A stretch of DNA of 10,287 bases from an uncultured Porphyromonadaceae bacterium (GCA_900551515.1 URWH01000053.1:1-10287), one strand, 5' to 3'; shown: positions 1 through 6,070, numbered from the stretch's first letter. The notes: a model not told the origin generated them from the letters alone. Numbers and translations: made by a program.

Positions 1-615
1 ATATATGCGCGAGTATCAACAGCAGGGCAGGATTATGACCGTCAACTCGCGGAATTGAAACTGTATGCCGACCGTATGGGATATGATGTAGTGAAAACAT
101 TTTCCGAAAAGATAAGTGGCGCAAAGAAAGTAGAAGAACGTCAAGCAATGACAGAATTACTGAACTATGTCGAAGTTAATAAGGTCGATAAGGTTCTTAT
201 ATACGAGTGCAGCCGACTGAGCCGCCGTGCCGTTGACTTTCTTTCAATTATCGAGATTTTCAACGAGAAGAAAATCAGCCTATATATTCATCAGAATGGA
301 CTTGAAACCCTCCTCCCGAATGGTGAAATCAATCCGATAGCAACTCTTGTTCTTGGCATATTGGCTCAGTTCAACAGTATGGAAAGAAGCCTCATCCGCT
401 CTCGTATGGAAAGCGGTTACAATAACTTCCGCAACAATGGAGGTATTGTCGGTCGTAAGACAGGCTATCGCAAGACCACGGAACAGTTGAAGGAAGAATA
501 CGCCGAAGAAATCCGACTCTTGAAGAAAGGCTACTCACTCCGTAACATCGCCAAAATCACCCACACTTCGGTCAACACCCTCAGAAAATTAAACGCATTA
601 ACAATTATTGGCTAA
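1..615 (+). CDS. Serine recombinase (resolvase/invertase family), 5'-partial
   Basis: Small serine recombinase that would cut and rejoin DNA at short sites through a covalent phosphoserine link. The frame is open from base 1, so the gene begins left of the window; the TTG at 55 is not a real start because the catalytic motif lies before it. The first residues read YARVST, and the Ser at visible residue 6 (codon 16-18) is the expected nucleophile. Arginines of the active site fit the SRLSR motif at residues 71-75. The FNSMERSLIRSR segment near 124-135 matches the family's long helix, and a C-terminal helix-turn-helix (about 160-197, with GYSLRNIAKI) follows. With 204 visible residues it is nearly full length and of the small resolvase/invertase class, not a large serine integrase. 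It precedes a DNA-binding protein and a tyrosine integrase in AT-rich DNA, which suggests resolution or inversion within a mobile element. Its sites are not visible. Confidence 0.93.
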   Translation: MYARVSTAGQDYDRQLAELKLYADRMGYDVVKTFSEKISGAKKVEERQAMTELLNYVEVNKVDKVLIYECSRLSRRAVDFLSIIEIFNEKKISLYIHQNGLETLLPNGEINPIATLVLGILAQFNSMERSLIRSRMESGYNNFRNNGGIVGRKTGYRKTTEQLKEEYAEEIRLLKKGYSLRNIAKITHTSVNTLRKLNALTIIG

Positions 616-623
616 ATCCAATT

Positions 624-653
624 TTGCGCCATGCAACCGTAGAAGTATGTTTG
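624..653 (+). promoter_or_regulatory. Bacteroidetes-type promoter for the HTH-integrase pair
   Basis: TTG at 624-626 and TATGTTTG at 646-653 are separated by 19 bp, matching the Bacteroides primary sigma consensus (TTTG / TAnnTTTG). It lies between the serine recombinase stop and the next ATG at 673, giving a leader of roughly 15 nt. The DNA-binding protein and integrase can therefore be transcribed independently of the serine recombinase. Confidence 0.7.
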
Positions 654-672
654 AAACAAAAGAAGTAGATGT

Positions 673-1254
673 ATGAAAATGAATATAGAAGAATCAATTT
701 GGACAAAGTATAAGCCTATTGTAGAGGCAAATAAAGAGAAGCGCAAACTTCAAGGCTGCTATCGTGATGATGAACCAACAGAGCTGATTGTCGATGAGGC
801 TATGCTAACTGACAAAGATGATAACGGCAAAACTGTCCATTATCCGTGGCAAATGTGCCATCTCCTCAGTAAGCAGTGGGTTCAAGACCTCTTCGGCGAA
901 AATTGGCAAATCATTGAGAAGCTATTATCTGTCAGAGATGCAGATATCGTTATTGTTGACAACAGTATTTATTACCGAGAATCTTATATTCAGAGTGTTT
1001 TCGACGTGCTTACGACGTTGGCAAAGACGCAGTTGGTAAATACTCTGAGACCTCTTCCTCAAACGGTAAAAGACGCTTCAAAACCTATTTATACAAGTCG
1101 TGATTTGATGGCAATACTCAATGTAAAAGAAAGTACATTGAGGGGTTATCGAGATAATCTGTTGCTTGATTATTCCAAATGCGGTGACAAGATTTGGTAC
1201 ACCCAAGATAATCTGATGGATTTTCTAAACCGTACTAACATTAATAATAACTAA
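673..1254 (+). CDS. Winged-helix/excisionase-like DNA-binding protein of a mobile element
   Basis: A 193-aa protein. Residues about 139-187 (IYTSRDLMAILNVKESTLRGY, then a short hairpin and WYTQDNLMDFLNR) have the layout of the MerR/excisionase-type helix-turn-helix (HTH_17-like): a recognition helix after 'LNVKESTLRGYR', then a wing. The first 135 residues match nothing I recognise; they are acidic, with several aromatic residues. The stop TAA at 1252-1254 touches the integrase ATG at 1255, so the two are almost surely one operon and translationally coupled. By analogy with Bacteroides mobile elements it could be the recombination directionality factor (excisionase) or a regulator of the integrase; this is inference from domain and position. 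The start at 673 fits the promoter ending at 653; a second Met lies two codons later. Confidence 0.85.
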   Translation: MKMNIEESIWTKYKPIVEANKEKRKLQGCYRDDEPTELIVDEAMLTDKDDNGKTVHYPWQMCHLLSKQWVQDLFGENWQIIEKLLSVRDADIVIVDNSIYYRESYIQSVFDVLTTLAKTQLVNTLRPLPQTVKDASKPIYTSRDLMAILNVKESTLRGYRDNLLLDYSKCGDKIWYTQDNLMDFLNRTNINNN

Positions 1255-2601
1255 ATGGGGAATAATCGAATACTTATACCAAAGGGAAAGTTCTTCCTCC
1301 GTGCCATATCTAAGCGAAGCGAGGTGAAATCAATCTATATCCGCTATGTGTTTAACCGTACATCTATTGTGCGCCCAGTGGCAAACTACCAATGCAAGGA
1401 TGCTGATTGGAATCAGAACGGCAACATGGGGCGTGGTGAGGTGCGGGCAAGTTACGGCACAGACTTCAAGCGTGTAAATTCGATGCTAGCCAAGAAAGTC
1501 GCGGATATTGACAACGCTCTTGTTGAGTACAATAATGCGCACCCAAACAAGCTGACAGTTCAGATCGTACGTGATATTATGGATGGAAAACCTCTTTCAC
1601 GTCAAGACGAGGGGAAAGATTTCATTGCATTTGCTGATGAAATTACTGAAAGCAAATACAAAGAAAGCCGCATAAGCCATTCCACATATAAAAACCGTCT
1701 ATGTTGTATGCGCAAGTTCAAGAAGTTTTTGAAAAGCGACAATAAGAAAGATTCGATATTCATAGGTGATATGAGTAAAGAGGTTGTGAGCAAGTATATT
1801 CAGTGGCGAAAATCAACTGAAGATAATTCTCATGAAACTATCAATCATGCACTCACACCACTCATAGATGCGTGTGAACGTGCTGCAGACCTTGGTCTCC
1901 TGCCAAAATCAGAGTACGCCGATATAAAGAGAATGAGATTGCCTAAGATTGTATCATTCAATGCTGAAAGTGAGGAAAATTCCGTGCGCTATCTTGAAAA
2001 AGAAGAACTGAAAAGATTAGCAGATTATGCCGTATCAGAGAAAGAGCCGAGACGCAAAGAATACCTTGATATGTTTATGTTTGCTTTTCATTCTTGCGGT
2101 CTGCGTGTAGTGGATATAATGACACTTCAATGGAGGCATATAGACTTCGGAAAGAAACAGCTCCGAAAGATATTGGTAAAGACAGCCAACTATCGCTCCA
2201 CAACTCATACTGTGCCGCTTACTGCTGAGGCTATCGAAATATTGCAGCGTTGGAAACAAAAATGTGGCGATAGGAGATTTGTATTCGGTTTGCTGGACGA
2301 TGATATTGATTTAGATGACCGAGAAACCCTATACAAGAACCGCAACAACATTACCAAATGTATAAATCAATCGCTTACGGTTGTCGGTGAAAAGATGAAT
2401 TTTTCACATCCTTTGACAATGCACGTAGCCCGTCACACATTTGCAGTATTGGCGTTGAACGACGGAATGGCAATGTCGGTAGTTAGTCGATTGCTTGGTC
2501 ATGCGTCCACGGCTGTTACTGAGAAGGTATATGCTAAATACTTACCCGAGACCTTGGAAGAGGAGGTAAATCGCCTTGATTTCGGCTTCCTTGCAGGCTG
2601 A
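1255..2601 (+). CDS. Tyrosine recombinase / integrase, complete
   Basis: A 448-aa site-specific recombinase of the Bacteroides element type. Residues about 1-115 resemble the arm-type DNA-binding domain (IYIRYVFNR then the conserved DADWN turn), about 120-225 the SAM-like core-binding domain, and about 245-440 the catalytic domain. The full catalytic set is visible: Arg284 (CGLRVVD), probable Lys309 (ILVKTANYRS), His390 and Arg393 (HVARH), His416 (LLGHAS) and nucleophile Tyr426 (EKVYAKY), so it should be active. Length is normal for the family. It abuts the upstream DNA-binding protein with no gap. It is the last AT-rich gene before composition changes, so it likely marks the element's right end, with the recombination site in the following 195 bp. 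The partner end and cargo lie left of the window. Confidence 0.96.
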   Translation: MGNNRILIPKGKFFLRAISKRSEVKSIYIRYVFNRTSIVRPVANYQCKDADWNQNGNMGRGEVRASYGTDFKRVNSMLAKKVADIDNALVEYNNAHPNKLTVQIVRDIMDGKPLSRQDEGKDFIAFADEITESKYKESRISHSTYKNRLCCMRKFKKFLKSDNKKDSIFIGDMSKEVVSKYIQWRKSTEDNSHETINHALTPLIDACERAADLGLLPKSEYADIKRMRLPKIVSFNAESEENSVRYLEKEELKRLADYAVSEKEPRRKEYLDMFMFAFHSCGLRVVDIMTLQWRHIDFGKKQLRKILVKTANYRSTTHTVPLTAEAIEILQRWKQKCGDRRFVFGLLDDDIDLDDRETLYKNRNNITKCINQSLTVVGEKMNFSHPLTMHVARHTFAVLALNDGMAMSVVSRLLGHASTAVTEKVYAKYLPETLEEEVNRLDFGFLAG

Positions 2602-2796
2602 AATAATGCTTGTCACGTGATTCGCATTTGGTTCGCATTCGGAAATTTCCAAAATCCCCTATTTCATAACTCACGGATATTCTGCTCTGCATTTGATTCG
2701 CATATTTTACGCCAATGCACACCAAAACAAAGGTGACCAACATTTGCATGTTAGCCACCCTATTTGATTATCAATAAGTTACGATGCTAAAAAGCA
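2602..2796. other. Putative element end / attachment region
   Basis: This 195-bp AT-rich gap separates the integrase stop from the 3' end of the oppositely oriented DUF2795 gene, and GC content rises sharply to its right. It holds no convincing gene. It contains three TTCGCAT copies (near 2621, 2632 and 2697), the 10-bp palindrome GGAAATTTCC (2641-2650), an AACAT-TTGC-ATGTT dyad (2739-2752), an 11-bp dyad centred on 2769, and a hairpin at 2783-2798. Such clusters of repeats and dyads next to an integrase are expected of recombinase binding sites. The exact crossover cannot be placed without the other end of the element or an empty site. Confidence 0.45.
2618..2703 (+). repeat. Direct repeats of TGATTCGCAT / TTCGCAT
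   Basis: TGATTCGCAT occurs at 2618-2627 and again at 2694-2703, and a third TTCGCAT lies at 2632-2638. GCATTTG also occurs twice (2624-2630 and 2689-2695). They lie directly after the integrase, so integrase arm-type binding sites are a reasonable guess. Confidence 0.5.
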
Positions 2797-2798
2797 TC
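2783..2798 (-). repeat. Hairpin GATGC-N6-GCATC at the DUF2795 stop
   Basis: A perfect 5-bp inverted repeat with a 6-nt T-rich loop (minus strand) spans the TGA of the DUF2795 gene. It could end that transcript, but no T-run follows it, so it is at best a weak terminator. It may instead be part of the attachment region. Confidence 0.35.
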
Positions 2799-3018
2799 AA
2801 TATTCATCCTCGTTGAAGAGGAAGTCTTCTTTGGAGGGGTAGTCGGGCCAGATGTCTTCGATGCATTCGTAGGTTTCGCCTTCGTCTTCGATCTCCTGAA
2901 GGTTTTCGATCACTTCGAGTGGCGCGCCGGAGCGCATGGCGTAGTCGATGAGTTCTTCGCGTGTGGCAGGCCATGGGGCGTCTTCAAGTTTTGATGCGAG
3001 TTCAAGTGTCCAGTACAT
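2797..3018 (-). CDS. DUF2795 family small acidic protein
   Basis: A 73-aa, strongly acidic protein starting MYWTLELASKLEDAPWPAT. Its sequence (LEDAPWPAT, ELIDYAMRSGAPLEVIENLQEIEDEGE, EDIWPDYPSKEDF) matches the short DUF2795 proteins conserved in Bacteroidales genomes; the family has no established function that I know of. The length is that of the whole family member, and no signal peptide or membrane segment is present. The start at 3016-3018 is the only sensible Met and begins the conserved block. It has its own promoter inside the end of the upstream adenosyltransferase gene and a long GC-rich leader. The mobile element ends just beyond its stop, so it is the first host gene on this side. 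Confidence 0.88.
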   Translation of the reverse strand: MYWTLELASKLEDAPWPATREELIDYAMRSGAPLEVIENLQEIEDEGETYECIEDIWPDYPSKEDFLFNEDEY

Positions 3019-3143
3019 GGTGTTTTAGTTTAGTTGTTCTCTGAATCTGTTGTTGTGCGGCCGCTGACAGTGGGACGGCGGCGTCGGGGCTGTGCCGGGG
3101 GCCGGTGGGAGGGGTGTGGCGGCCTGTCATTTTTTTTGTGCCG
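3019..3143 (-). other. Long GC-rich 5' leader of the DUF2795 gene
   Basis: Between the promoter's -7 box and the ATG lie about 125 bp, very GC-rich in the middle and AT-rich in the last 40 before the ATG. Two long-range pairings are possible: 3059-3064 (GGCCGC) with 3119-3124 (GCGGCC), or 3065-3070 (TGACAG) with 3124-3129 (CTGTCA). They share a base and cross, so they would be mutually exclusive or pseudoknotted. No known riboswitch is recognised and no ORF is convincing. Confidence 0.4.
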
Positions 3144-3173
3144 CAAAAGTAGTGATTTTATAGTAACTAACAA
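3144..3173 (-). promoter_or_regulatory. Promoter for the DUF2795 gene
   Basis: On the minus strand, TTG (3171-3173), a 19-bp spacer and TACTTTTG (3144-3151) match the Bacteroides consensus. The -33 element overlaps the last codons of the adenosyltransferase gene. The predicted start, near 3138, gives a leader of about 120 nt. Confidence 0.65.
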
Positions 3174-3727
3174 TCTTTCTGCCAAAATATTTCATCGATA
3201 TTTTGACTTACATTGTTAAATCGTGCTAACACAAAGAGATAGTCGCTCAGCCGGTTTATGAATTTGGAGACCAAGGGGTGGACGGGGGCGGTGGCGGCGA
3301 GGGCTGTGATGCGTCGCTCGGCGCGGCGGCATACGGTGCGTGCTATGTGGGCTGTGGCTGCGGCGTGGCTTCCGCCGGGGAGGACGAAGCGGTCGATGGC
3401 GGGGAGCTGCGAGTCGAGGCGGTCGATGGCTTGCTCGAGGCGTGTGATGTCGGCGTCGGTGATGCCGGGTGGGAGGGTGAAGGCTCCGTCGGGGTCGCAG
3501 GCGAGATAGCCGCCGATGTCGAAGAGGCGGTGCTGTAGCCATGTGAGCGTTGGGGCGATGTCGTCGTTGCGGGGCGAGATGGCGGCGGTGAGGCCTATGT
3601 GGCTGTTGAGTTCGTCGATGGTGCCGTAGGCTTCAAGGCGGAGCGAGTGTTTTTCGATGCGTGTGCCGCCTACGAGAGTTGTGGTGCCGGCGTCGCCGGT
3701 GCGGGTGTAGATAATGCTTTTTTTCAT
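3167..3727 (-). CDS. Cob(I)yrinic acid a,c-diamide adenosyltransferase, PduO type
   Basis: A 186-aa ATP:cob(I)alamin adenosyltransferase, which transfers the adenosyl group of ATP to reduced corrinoid to form coenzyme B12 in the cytoplasm; the family is a homotrimer. The ATP-binding N-terminus YTRTGDAGTTTLVGGTRIEK (residues 7-26) and the EAYGTIDELNSHIG block (32-45) are classic PduO-type signatures. FVLPGG (114-119), CRRAER (133-138) and NRLSDYLFVLAR (158-169) supply the expected conserved Arg and Asn positions. Length is standard for a single-domain member. No cobalamin synthesis or propanediol genes adjoin it, so it probably serves general B12 salvage, for example for methylmalonyl-CoA mutase; that role is inference. 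A promoter box ends five bases before the ATG, which fixes the start and suggests little or no leader. Confidence 0.95.
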   Translation of the reverse strand: MKKSIIYTRTGDAGTTTLVGGTRIEKHSLRLEAYGTIDELNSHIGLTAAISPRNDDIAPTLTWLQHRLFDIGGYLACDPDGAFTLPPGITDADITRLEQAIDRLDSQLPAIDRFVLPGGSHAAATAHIARTVCRRAERRITALAATAPVHPLVSKFINRLSDYLFVLARFNNVSQNIDEIFWQKDC

Positions 3728-3732
3728 GGGTG

Positions 3733-3763
3733 CAAACCTACATATTTTTCTGTATCAAAGCAA
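3733..3763 (-). promoter_or_regulatory. Promoter of the cobalamin adenosyltransferase gene, nearly leaderless
   Basis: TTG (3761-3763), a 20-bp spacer and TAGGTTTG (3733-3740) on the minus strand fit the consensus. Only five bases separate the box from the ATG at 3725-3727, so transcription should start at or next to the start codon. No cobalamin riboswitch is possible in such a short leader. Confidence 0.7.
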
Positions 3764-3806
3764 GGGGCGCGTCGGCTTTTTGCATTTGCCGGTGCGTTTT
3801 TCGGGT

Positions 3807-3837
3807 GCTTTCCGCCGGGTGACGGGGGGTGGAAAGC
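3807..3837 (-). repeat. 7-bp inverted repeat between regulator and adenosyltransferase genes
   Basis: GCTTTCC (3807-3813) and GGAAAGC (3831-3837) are perfect inverted arms around a 17-nt loop rich in C on the minus strand. It lies just downstream of the XRE-like gene, with G-runs on the plus strand at 3824-3829 and 3861-3873. No T-run follows on the minus strand, so it is not a standard terminator; it may pause or stabilise the regulator transcript. Confidence 0.4.
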
Positions 3838-3883
3838 ATGAGGTCGGGTATGTGTGGCTGCGGGGGGGCGGGGGCTCCGTGTG

Positions 3884-4096
3884 TCAGCAGTCGATGCGTG
3901 AGGTGTAGGGCTCGAAGAAGTCGCGCTTGAGGATGTTTGAAATCTTGAGCAGGAGCTCGGTGTCGATGCTGGTGCGGTTGAAGATCTTGTAGACGTTGGT
4001 GCGATTGCAGTTGAGCTTTCTTGAAAGCCAAACTACTGACCGCTCTTGATTGCGAAGCTCTTCCTCGATGATCTTTCCAATAAAAATCTGGCTCAT
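3884..4096 (-). CDS. Small XRE/Cro-like helix-turn-helix protein
   Basis: A 70-aa protein, essentially one DNA-binding domain. Residues about 18-52 (ERSVVWLSRKLNCNRTNVYKIFNRTSIDTELLLKIS) show the Cro/C1 pattern: a positioning helix, the turn 'LNCNRTNVYKI' with the recognition helix, and then a supporting helix. The short tail NILKRDFFEPY is typical of small Bacteroidales regulators of this type. I chose the Met at 4094-4096 because similarity begins there (MSQIFIGKIIEEELR). The reading frame stays open upstream to 4306, but that extension is low-complexity and Arg/Gln-rich with no recognisable domain, and is more likely leader sequence. The target is unknown. It lies upstream of the adenosyltransferase gene on the same strand but is separated from it by about 156 bp, a hairpin and a second promoter. 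Confidence 0.85.
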   Translation of the reverse strand: MSQIFIGKIIEEELRNQERSVVWLSRKLNCNRTNVYKIFNRTSIDTELLLKISNILKRDFFEPYTSRIDC

Positions 4097-4458
4097 GGTT
4101 AATAAAAAAATGGGGCGGAACCGAAAATGCCGATCCTGTTGCCTGAGGCACCGCCAAGCGCCTTTGTCCTCAGAATATGCATTTGCCCGTTCACGCCCCT
4201 GTTGTATAGATAGGTGTGGTTGGTCAATGTATTCCCTGGACAGTATGGATTTTGGCGGTTTCCAGACATGGGGAAATTTTATGGACAGGAGCTGCCGATC
4301 GGCCAATGACGGGTGTCGGTGTCGCTCATGTCGTTTGTTGCAGTATTTTTTTCGGTTGGGAGGGAATCTCTATTCCGCCGGTTTAAATTAAACGATTAAT
4401 TGTGTATGAGGTAAAGAGCTATTGATTTTAATGTATCCCTATTACTTCATGTTGTGTG
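4097..4458 (-). other. Long leader upstream of the XRE-like gene
   Basis: If the promoter at 4459-4488 drives the XRE-like gene, its transcript carries about 355 nt of leader. The stretch holds no convincing gene, although the regulator's frame stays open back to 4306. I recognise no riboswitch, tRNA or known small RNA in it. It could hold an unrecognised regulatory RNA, or a second promoter closer to the gene that does not fit the consensus. Confidence 0.4.
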
Positions 4459-4488
4459 CAAATATAATAATATTTTCACGGAAGTCAA
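4459..4488 (-). promoter_or_regulatory. Consensus promoter reading toward the XRE-like gene
   Basis: On the minus strand TTG (4486-4488), exactly 19 bp, then TATATTTG (4459-4466). This is one of the best consensus matches in the window, in AT-rich DNA. The nearest downstream gene on this strand is the XRE-like regulator, whose ATG is about 360 bp away. Confidence 0.65.
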
Positions 4489-4624
4489 CACTTTAGGACG
4501 TTTTTTTACGACATTTTGCGGCTCTTTCATCATTTTTTCGACAAAGTTGTTGGCAAATTGGTTACAAACCGGTGCTTTTGTGGGGACATCCGATGGGTCG
4601 GTGTGATTGGTTGCTGTGGTCGTT
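4489..4624. other. Intergenic region, no gene seen
   Basis: The 136 bp downstream of the lrgB stop and upstream of the regulator promoter show T-runs on the plus strand but no convincing ORF and no strong rho-independent terminator for lrgAB. Only a weak 5-bp ACAAA/TTTGT pairing is visible near 4565-4583. Confidence 0.4.
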
Positions 4625-5323
4625 TCAGAGACCCATCATCGACAGGATTGTAGGTGTGAGCATGGCCGTGAGGAGTCCGTTGACGGTGAGTCCCAGCGAG
4701 GCCCATGCTCCGTAGCGGTATCCGGCTTCGCTGATTGCCGCCGAAGTGCCCACGGCGTGGGCTGCGGTGCCCATCGAAAGGCCTTGCGCTACAGGGCTTT
4801 TGACTCGTGTGAGCGACATTACTTTGAATCCGGTCATCCCTCCGAAGATGCCCACGCACACTACCACGGCGGCCGAGAGCGCGGGGATGCCTCCCACGGC
4901 TTCGGTCACTTCCATGGCTATTGGCGTGGTCACCGATTTGGATGCGAGCGAGAGCACCACTTCGCGCGAGGCTCCCAGCAGCTGTGCCACCAGGACGACG
5001 GACACGATGCCTGCGACGCATCCTGCGAGTTCGGCCAGCAATATCATGACGGCCTGTTGGCGTATGGGGCGGAGCTGACGGTAGAGGGGCACTCCGAGGG
5101 CCACTACCGCTGGTTTGAGCCAGAATGAGATCAGAGAGCCTGCTTCATCGTAGCTCCGGCAGGATACGCGGCACACCGACAGGATGATGATGAGCAAGAC
5201 AATGGTGATGAGGATGGGGTTGAACAGGGGGCTGCCGATCCTCCGGGCCAGACGCGTCGCTATGAGAAAGATGATGAATGTCAGGGCCAGCAGTATGTAG
5301 CTATTTTCTATCAGATTGTCCAT
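4625..5323 (-). CDS. lrgB: LrgB/CidB (YohK) family inner-membrane protein
   Basis: A 232-aa polytopic membrane protein. Hydrophobic spans run across residues about 9-27, 34-51, 66-80, 91-116, 147-165 and 204-230. The family signature SKSVTTPIAMEVTEAVGGIPALSA (128-151) and the C-terminal block AAHAVGTSAAISEAGYRYGAWASLGLTVNGLLTA (187-220) match LrgB closely. LrgA/LrgB and CidA/CidB pairs have been studied in Gram-positive bacteria as modulators of murein hydrolase release and as carriers of pyruvate or glycolate across the membrane. The exact substrate here is not shown. I start at the Met at 5321-5323: the open frame runs further upstream, but those residues overlap lrgA and are not hydrophobic. 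The start lies 23 nt inside the end of lrgA, so the two are translationally coupled. Confidence 0.93.
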   Translation of the reverse strand: MDNLIENSYILLALTFIIFLIATRLARRIGSPLFNPILITIVLLIIILSVCRVSCRSYDEAGSLISFWLKPAVVALGVPLYRQLRPIRQQAVMILLAELAGCVAGIVSVVLVAQLLGASREVVLSLASKSVTTPIAMEVTEAVGGIPALSAAVVVCVGIFGGMTGFKVMSLTRVKSPVAQGLSMGTAAHAVGTSAAISEAGYRYGAWASLGLTVNGLLTAMLTPTILSMMGL

Positions 5324-5669
5324 GGCGGGTGATGATTTTGCGTGACATCTGGTGAAACCATCCGGTGACGGCCAGCACCACGATGGTGCTGACGGTGGCG
5401 GCGCCGACAATGGGGAACCATTCGGCGCGCAGCAGGTCGAAATATTCCATCAGGCCCACACCGGCGGGCACAAAGAAAAATCCGAGATTTTTTACGAGAA
5501 AATCGGCCACTCCCTCAACGTGGCGCAGATGGATGATGCGGCATTGCAGGGCTGTTGTCAGCAGCAGCATCCCTATGATGCTTGATGGCACGGGGATGCC
5601 TGTGAGCCAGACTACGAGCTCGCCGAGGGCAAGACAGGCGAAGATGACCGACAGTTGCAGTAGAATCAT
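5301..5669 (-). CDS. lrgA: LrgA/CidA family holin-like membrane protein
   Basis: A 122-aa membrane protein with four hydrophobic spans (about residues 1-23, 28-42, 60-78 and 88-105) and a basic tail (KIITRHGQSDRK). The block GIPVPSSIIGMLLL (24-37) and NLGFFFVPAGVGLM (61-74) are hallmark CidA/LrgA motifs. It is the first gene of a two-gene operon with lrgB, which overlaps its end by 23 nt. Family members resemble holins in topology and act with the LrgB partner at the inner membrane. Next door, read the other way, is pckA; if this pair carries pyruvate or a related acid, the proximity would be metabolically sensible, but that is speculation. A TAACTTTG box lies 37 bp upstream of the ATG. Confidence 0.94.
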   Translation of the reverse strand: MILLQLSVIFACLALGELVVWLTGIPVPSSIIGMLLLTTALQCRIIHLRHVEGVADFLVKNLGFFFVPAGVGLMEYFDLLRAEWFPIVGAATVSTIVVLAVTGWFHQMSRKIITRHGQSDRK

Positions 5670-5706
5670 GATGTGTGTGACGGTTGGGTTGTTTGTTTTC
5701 GGGCTG

Positions 5707-5714
5707 CAAAGTTA
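5707..5714 (-). promoter_or_regulatory. Probable -7 box of the lrgAB promoter
   Basis: TAACTTTG on the minus strand is a perfect TAnnTTTG match and lies 37 bp before the lrgA ATG. I see no TTG at the usual distance upstream, so the promoter may be weak or need an activator. Confidence 0.5.
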
Positions 5715-6070
5715 ACACATAGTTTCCGACGGCGGATATGTGCGGTGTTAATTCTTTCATGAGGCATCGCGCCCGGGCGGTTTGGCAAATGATGTTAAAA
5801 GATTATGGCGGTGTATTAAATCATTGAAAATGTGCGCGACTTTTGCGGTGTGGGGATTGTTGTAGAAGAAGCGTCGCGTTGTGGCCGGGTGCCGTGACGG
5901 GTGCGGAAATATTTAAAAAAACTTATAACGGAAAAATTTCTTTAATATGTTGCTGAAGTGATTGAAAAAGTCACTAACTTTGCATTTGAAAAAGCAAAGG
6001 GGAGTCCGCGCAAAAGGTGCTCCGGAAAATGTGAAATAATTATTAACCATTTATATTCAAGTCAAAACAA
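5715..6070. other. Divergent lrgAB-pckA intergenic region
   Basis: About 355 bp with no convincing gene. It carries the lrgAB promoter on its left edge and the pckA promoter at 5950-5982. The middle (5760-5930) alternates GC-rich and AT-rich stretches and has no clear operator that I can defend. The pckA leader (about 5988-6070) can form a small hairpin pairing GGAGTCC at 6001-6007 with the bulged segment 6016-6023, followed by an AT-rich run to the start codon. Confidence 0.5.
5950..5982 (+). promoter_or_regulatory. pckA promoter
   Basis: TAACTTTG at 5975-5982 is a perfect -7 box. A TTG at 5950-5952 lies 22 bp upstream, at the long end of the usual spacing. The predicted transcript has a leader of about 80 nt before the pckA ATG at 6071. 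Confidence 0.65.

Noticed and set aside
55..615. Serine recombinase starting at TTG 55
   Set aside because: The catalytic YARVST motif is encoded upstream at bases 4-21 in the same frame, so the gene runs off the left edge.
2534..2758. 74-codon minus-strand frame at the integrase end
   Set aside because: It overlaps the integrase C-terminus, has no recognised domain, and crosses the repeat-rich putative attachment region.
2602..2796. CRISPR-like array
   Set aside because: The repeated words are only 7-10 bp, irregularly spaced, with no 30-bp repeats or uniform spacers.
3884..4306. 140-aa version of the XRE-like protein
   Set aside because: The extra 70 N-terminal residues show no domain and look like translated leader; family similarity begins at the Met at 4096. 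Kept as an open question in the leader finding.
4097..4624. tRNA or known riboswitch in the large intergenic region
   Set aside because: I found no cloverleaf arms, T-loop motif or riboswitch core that I recognise on either strand.
4625..5410. 261-aa version of LrgB starting at 5410
   Set aside because: The extra 29 residues overlap lrgA in another frame, are Pro/Ser-rich rather than hydrophobic, and family members start close to the Met at 5323.
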